A stretch of DNA of 64,000 bases from Druceiella hillmani (Eukaryota; Arthropoda; Insecta; Lepidoptera; Hepialidae), in the NCBI GenBank assembly GCA_039881145.1, contig JAYKKI010000006.1, positions 21,202,501 to 21,266,500 on the forward strand. The letters are read 5' to 3'. Position numbers and translations under genes: made by a program. The notes beneath the pieces were generated by a model, which searched no databases, was not told where the DNA came from, and saw only the letters and a program-made list of their open reading frames with translations. Positions 58,721-64,000 of this stretch are shown here, one piece after another (position 1 is the stretch's first letter; the number at the start of each line of letters is the position of its first letter).

Positions 58721-60768
58721 TCAAATTTTAACATCTCTTAATAAAATTGTTTAATGTAGACAATGAAATTTCACCATAAGATTTTGATGTAATTTTTGAC
58801 GTATAAAATATTGAGTAAACTAAAAATGGTCTAAAAGAAGAGGCGATTTAAAAAGTGGTAAGACTAATAATTTTTTTAAAATTAGCAAGTAATATTAGGT
58901 TTAATAATATGTTTTTAATACAATACGTAAAAAAATGTATTGATTTTTTTATGTATCCTCATTGTGTGTCTATTAATTTAACTGTGAAGTTGCCTGTATC
59001 AAAAACGGAATCTATAATTTGTTAATTGCAATATCCGATCAATTCCACATTGCAGGAGTGTGGTGTTTTTTCTAAAAATAAGTATTACAAAATAAATATC
59101 TAAAAAAATATATAATATTACACAGATTATGTTACGATAAACTTAGATGTTTCTAAGCTTATGTTGTAACTTCGAGCATCAAATAATTTTTCATTGATTT
59201 AGAACATGTTTTTGAGAATGTGTTAATATAATAATAATAAAGTATTATTATATCAGGGGAAACAGATGGATATATTAATCCAGCTCTCCTGTCGTCAATT
59301 TGCATATTATTAAAAACGATATCAGCACGATGAAACTATTATATCCCGTACTATGTTATTAGATAAATAAGTTTTATCAAAACTGCTTCAAATTGTTCCT
59401 CAACTTAAATAACCCGTTCTATCTACAGATAAAGCTCACAAATATTGATTATTCTAGCCCTATATCAAATGAATGTTATAATAAAGCAGCTCACATGGTT
59501 TATCGCATCAACTGACAGACAGCGCTGTAATCCTCGAGCGGACGTCATACCGACACGGTTGATTGGACATTAGGACAGAGCGACCTTTATCCACCTTTAG
59601 GCTTGTCAACTTGTCAGCATTACAAAATCAGCATATGAAATGGAAACGGCCGCTTCAAAGTCAAAATAGGAAGATTATATTTGATCATCAATTATCATTT
59701 AATTGCCATTCAATTTATTTTTAAATTATAAGTCAATTTGAAGTAGTGACAAGATATCAATGAAGGAAACTTGGATCACTTTAAATCACTAAAAAATGAT
59801 GACATAAATAACCCCAAATATAAAAGTGTATGTTCATAAGGAGTAAAGAAAAATAAGTGTGCTTAAAGTATATGGCGTTTTATTGTCTCTATTAATCTTG
59901 TACAAGCGGGTGAAAGTAAAAATTTGTACATGAAAATATTAAAGATATTAAAGTTATTGTATATTGCATAAAAAATATTATTTTGTCTATTATTTTCATT
60001 AAAATGGTCTTAGGCTACCTTTGTTGAATATGTCAAAATTTACTAACGCTTTCGGCGCTGAAAATATGGACAGTTACATATAGTACTGTTGTTGTTGCTA
60101 TAATAACATTTTCTGACATTTGGAAATCTGTGCTTGAGTTCTGCGATTTACTTAATTTATGGAAATATGTTCGTTATTTGAGATAACTCAATAGACGGAC
60201 AAAATTTGCTGTAGTAATAGAAAATATAAAGCAAAGTCTTAAAATATTAAATGGTAGACAAATTTAAGGCAAAACTGTATAAGTAGTTTTGAATAAAAAT
60301 ATGTTATTGTCCGCCGATTTTCTGATGTAAAAAATTATTTGAATATTTAAGCTAGTCATTTCTATATTTAGAGTTGAGCAATTTTGCAACAAACTGAGAA
60401 AAAAATTCGTTATTAATTTCAAATGGTAATTTTAACACCCGACAGTACAAAATTCCATACACGTAGAAAAAAAAATAATGCCGATCTGTTTATATCTATG
60501 GGAAGTTCACAGAAAGACTGACGTGATTTTAATATAACTTTTAAGTATTTTTTTAAGTCGACTGTACACTTTTAAAGTATGTACGAAAAATATAACGATC
60601 TGTTTAAATACTATCGTGTAATATCTGATAAATAGTTCATGAAAAATATGTCTAAAACGATGACAACTAGTAAATGACCTGCAGAAACTAATTAGGGAAA
60701 AATTGTAAGACAAGGAATTGCATCAACCTATGATTTTTATTTCGATAAAGGTGGTAGGTAGGGTTAGG

Positions 60769-60796
60769 GTATTTATAATTAATTAATTATAAATAC
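60769..60796. repeat. perfect 28-bp palindrome
   Basis: GTATTTATAATTAA followed directly by its reverse complement TTAATTATAAATAC, with no spacer. It is preceded by GGTAGGTAGGGTTAGGG. Confidence 0.93.
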
Positions 60797-61374
60797 TCTT
60801 CTTAGCCATGAGATAATGAACTTGACTATTTCAAGTATTGCTTTCTTTTGCATAATTTTAAAAAAGAAAGTTACGAAAAAGAAAGGAATAAACATTAAGA
60901 CAATAAGTGATTAATTTCAAGGTCAAAATTACTGAAAAAATCGATTCACATGGTATGGAAATAAAAAAAATTGCCATATTAATATTCTCGACATCTATAA
61001 TTCGCCCAAATATCTAAGTTTATGAAAAATACCATCATTGATTTTTAAAATAAACTTATTTGAATACCTATTAATATGATAGGGTCTCACTTATCATAGA
61101 AATTAACTATTATTTGTATCTTAATAATAATATCAGTCTAATTTTACTTGTAATTTCAAAATAAGTCTGTACGGTTTATTTATTATTTAATATAGCAACA
61201 CTCACAAATGTATTGTTAAATATAAAATTAAAAATGACATTACTTTCCGCTGCGTAGATAGCGGTCGTGTGCTTCTTGTGTTTCTGTGTTCTCAATATCT
61301 TTTTACAGACTGAATTGCTTGTGAACCTCAATTTCTCTTCTAAACGTATCCATCATCATTTCCATATTCTATCG

Positions 61375-61426
61375 TCATCTCCATATTCTATCGAATGAGG
61401 AGACACTCGATAGAATATGGAGATGA
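61375..61426. repeat. perfect 20-bp inverted repeat plus a direct copy of the arm
   Basis: TCATCTCCATATTCTATCGA (61375-61394) and its reverse complement (61407-61426) flank a 12-nt loop. An additional direct copy of TCCATATTCTATCG lies immediately upstream at about 61361-61374, so the arm is present three times in 66 bp. Confidence 0.93.
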
Positions 61427-63499
61427 TCCAGATATAATACGATAACAAAATGCTCTCAAAGAGATGGGTAATACCTGTCAAGTATAAAATATATTATACT
61501 GTTTGCTGGTACTGGTATGTAACCATGGCGTACGTTACCAAAGTACTTTAATTGGAAAAGAGTGAAATAAAGTATAAATATCCTAACACTATAGATAAAT
61601 TTAAATTTTTTTCTCCATTTGATGACTATTAAATGAAACGCGTGCGCCTAACGAGCAAGACAGTACGTGGTAAATGAATAAATTATAATAGAAGGAAATT
61701 TATCGAATTAAGGGTACATTTTTTTTAGTTTATTTCGTTAATTTACTGCTTATTACCGTTATAATATTTATTCCAAGTAGTGTGTATACTATATGACGTT
61801 AACTAGAACGAACGCTATGTTTTTATTTTGGGGTTTTCTAACAATTAAAAAATAGGTATTAAAAGAATGCATATTTACATATGATTATCATTTCGTACAA
61901 AATTTATACTTTTATTATTTTATACACTAAGCGACTGATTAAAAAAACTATTTACCGCATTACACATGATTAATTAAGCGTTTAAAGTGACGCGCTTCAA
62001 TTAATTTATGTACGAGATATAACATTTGTCCAGGTAAAACTATGTAACACACGAAGTATAATTTTTACCAAAGACTTATTTTTCCCTGTGACTAAAGTTT
62101 AGTAACTTTTTGAAGTAAAATATCTTTAGGCGCGATTAACGAGTAACTCAGTTTTTTTTCGGGCGGAAATAACGGTCAGTAAAGTTTATAGCTTACTTAC
62201 GCAGTTCTCAGTATTCAAAAGCATTGACTAATTATAGAATTTCGTGAGTATATATGTACGTATATGCTTTAGAGTATTTCGATTCTATTTTGAATAAACT
62301 TTAATTTACGGCCCAATCTTGGGTATGTCGTATGGCGTCTTTGAAAAGCATATCAGATAGGTATCGTGAAATAATTTGACTCTGTAAAGTGTATTAGCGC
62401 ACATTTTCCACAAATTATTTTCTCTAAATTTTTATATGCCAAAAAGTTTTAACAATGAAATTACAGCATGAAAAGTAACATTTTATAACGCGATGAAAAA
62501 TAGCTTTCTGTGTGGAAATTCTACACAAAAGTATTATACTGCGTTCTACTAGGGCTGCTTTTTGTATCTATAAATATATATTCTCGTTGACACTATTGAA
62601 TAAACAAAAAGTACAGCCCCAATAACTTTTCGGATGAAAAAACCGAAGTACACAAAAATTTGTAAGTAATCCAAATAATTTCCTTTAAGCTCAGCTCGTG
62701 GTAAGAACAGTAACACTGTATGCGATACCTGGATAATAATTGGACTTGTGATTCATTATCCGTTATTAATATGAATGCTGTTTATCACTGAACCATGTTG
62801 ATAATTTTAAACTGGTAATACAGGAGCCGTTCTCTGGAAATAAATTTTACTCTCCAACTACTAACTATATTGAAACTAATTCCATTAAAAATAAATCTGA
62901 AATACTTTCGAAACAAATAAATTATTCAATTCAATACCAGCTATACTTTCGGCGTATTTTCTTCGTAATCGCTAAACAAAATCACATAAAACGTTAAAGT
63001 TACTTTTCAGGCAGTCCTCCAGGTTAGTGTTAGAAATCAAAAGAAAAATACAAAATTTATGCATAATAATTAACGATATTTCATTATTTCTTCAAAAGAA
63101 TCACTAAAAAATTATATCATAAATAAAACGCTAATATTTTGAATAAATAGGAAGAAGTTGGGCCTTAAATAAAAGTTTCAATTATTTATTCACTTTCAAA
63201 CAAAACTAAAATGTAAGATACGATTTTGGCTAGTTTTTTTGGAGACAAGTTATAATGTTTTACAAATTATTTTCGTTGACATAACGTAATTAACACAAGG
63301 AAATTATATAGCAAAATACGATTTGTTTAAATGTGACTGTTTAATTAATAACGACATTTATTTCAATATTTCAATGTTATGCCTTTTATAGAATTCAGAT
63401 ATATTGTAAAATATAATTTTTGACTTGATACAATTTGGCAGTTAATTCAGTTCTTTTGTCTTTTATTTTTTCATTAAAAAAGTAGTCGTATCTCCTTGC

Positions 63500-63573
63500 T
63501 ATATACATTTCTAACAAATCATAGTTAATTCTATCTTTAATATATACATTTCTAACAAATTACAGATAATTCC
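63500..63573. repeat. 41-bp tandem duplication
   Basis: TATATACATTTCTAACAAAT begins at 63500 and 63541. The copies differ at a few sites (CATAGTTAATTC against TACAGATAATTC). Confidence 0.93.
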
Positions 63574-63597
63574 AATGATTCCATAAAATTACTTTTA

Positions 63598-63820
63598 CAC
63601 ATTTATTTATTTTATTTATTTATCTACTTTAATGTATCTAAATGACACATATGGCAAACTTATTGCTACGAGAGCAATCTCTTACAGATAACCATATACC
63701 ACAGTTAAGCCCGGCTCGACGAACGGTCGGGATTAAACCCGGGTCCCGATGGTGCACCGCGAAATAATTCCTTCAAAGGTCATATGGCTTGTGATCAACC
63801 CAATACACCACGGGGACGAT
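63598..63820 (-). mobile_element. tRNA-derived SINE, full-length copy
   Basis: Read on the minus strand, the head CGTGGTGTATTGGGTTGATC carries the A-box region. ACCCGGGTTTAATCCCG is the B-box region, where the canonical GGTTCGA has become GGTTTAA. The tail AGAGATTGCTCTCGTAGCAA, then GTAGATAAATAAATAAA, matches the copies at 34457 and 44936. The 3' simple tail is at the low-coordinate end (63598-63620). The altered B box suggests an inactive copy. Confidence 0.9.
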
Positions 63821-64000
63821 AACATTTATAAAACTGTTTATAAAATCAGATAATTATCGAGAATGCAAGATACTTAAAACGAAGGAATATAACCGATAAA
63901 GAATCAAGATTTTTCTTTTAAGATTAATATTTTCTCACGTCATTTACTTTTAATAAATTATCGCATCACGACAAATTGTGTTTTCAGTTATATCAGTATT

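Larger units (their letters stand above)
36285..59660 (+). repeat. unit 2 of a large head-to-tail duplication
   Basis: This holds the same islands as 19985-33350 in the same order and orientation (pairs are listed under unit 1). It is longer because of extra DNA: about 10 kb between 36485 and 48695, a block of about 2 kb at 53503-55480, about 1 kb at 55770-56845 and a GC-rich block at 57356-57590. Unit 2 lacks the 3.6-kb tRNA block of unit 1 and the MITE candidate at 28841. Divergence between the units is high and short indels are many. Confidence 0.8.
59661..63499. other. 3.8 kb AT-rich non-coding stretch
   Basis: No coding or RNA gene is supported. Two structured sites (60769-60796, 61375-61426) are listed separately. 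The open frame at 60507-60713 (-) has no motif. A CGCGCTTCAATTAA word near 61993 resembles GTGCGCTTCAATTAA near 36274 (start of unit 2), which could hint at a third unit, but nothing further aligned. Confidence 0.45.

Overview
The window is 64 kb of AT-rich eukaryotic nuclear DNA, most likely from an insect. Evidence for this is a degenerate interstitial (CCTAA)n array, which is the TTAGG-type arthropod telomere motif on the minus strand. It also holds a eukaryotic-type tRNA-Ala(AGC), Helitron 3' ends with the CTAGT terminus, remnants of at least three non-LTR retrotransposon reverse transcriptases, a tRNA-derived SINE family and nine long (TA)n microsatellites. A moth or butterfly is possible because the tRNA resembles the silkworm tRNA-Ala I remember, but this is a weak inference. 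No host protein-coding exon could be supported. All open frames are short and most are low-complexity shadows. The window reads as a gene-poor intergenic or long-intron region. The only probable functional gene is the tRNA.

Layout. 0-20 kb is AT-rich non-coding DNA with two Helitron 3' ends (about 4.3-4.55 kb on +, 10.70 kb on -), a 76-nt alternating purine-pyrimidine tract (3.22-3.29 kb) and several short tandem and inverted repeats. From about 20 to 33.35 kb lies 'unit 1' of a large, old, head-to-tail duplication. About 33.4-36.2 kb holds a degraded Jockey-like LINE split by a full-length SINE. From about 36.3 to 59.65 kb lies 'unit 2', whose islands align with unit 1 in the same order and orientation. 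59.65-64 kb is AT-rich filler ending in a second full-length SINE on the minus strand.

The two units differ by large blocks. Unit 1 alone has about 3.6 kb (22.56-26.18 kb) with the tRNA-Ala, an inverted-terminal-repeat-like pair around it and a truncated LINE. Unit 2 alone has a roughly 2-kb block (53.50-55.48 kb) bounded by (TA)n arrays and a 9-bp direct repeat, with the telomere-like array inside it between two copies of a roughly 250-300-bp sequence. Unit 2 also carries a GC-rich block near 57.4-57.6 kb and about 10 kb of extra DNA between 36.5 and 48.7 kb that includes an R1/LOA-like LINE remnant. The duplicated islands do not look coding. They may be old duplicated non-coding DNA, or islands kept by constraint.

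All alignments were made by eye. Coordinates of repeat boundaries and paralogous islands are approximate to tens of bases unless exact arms are given.
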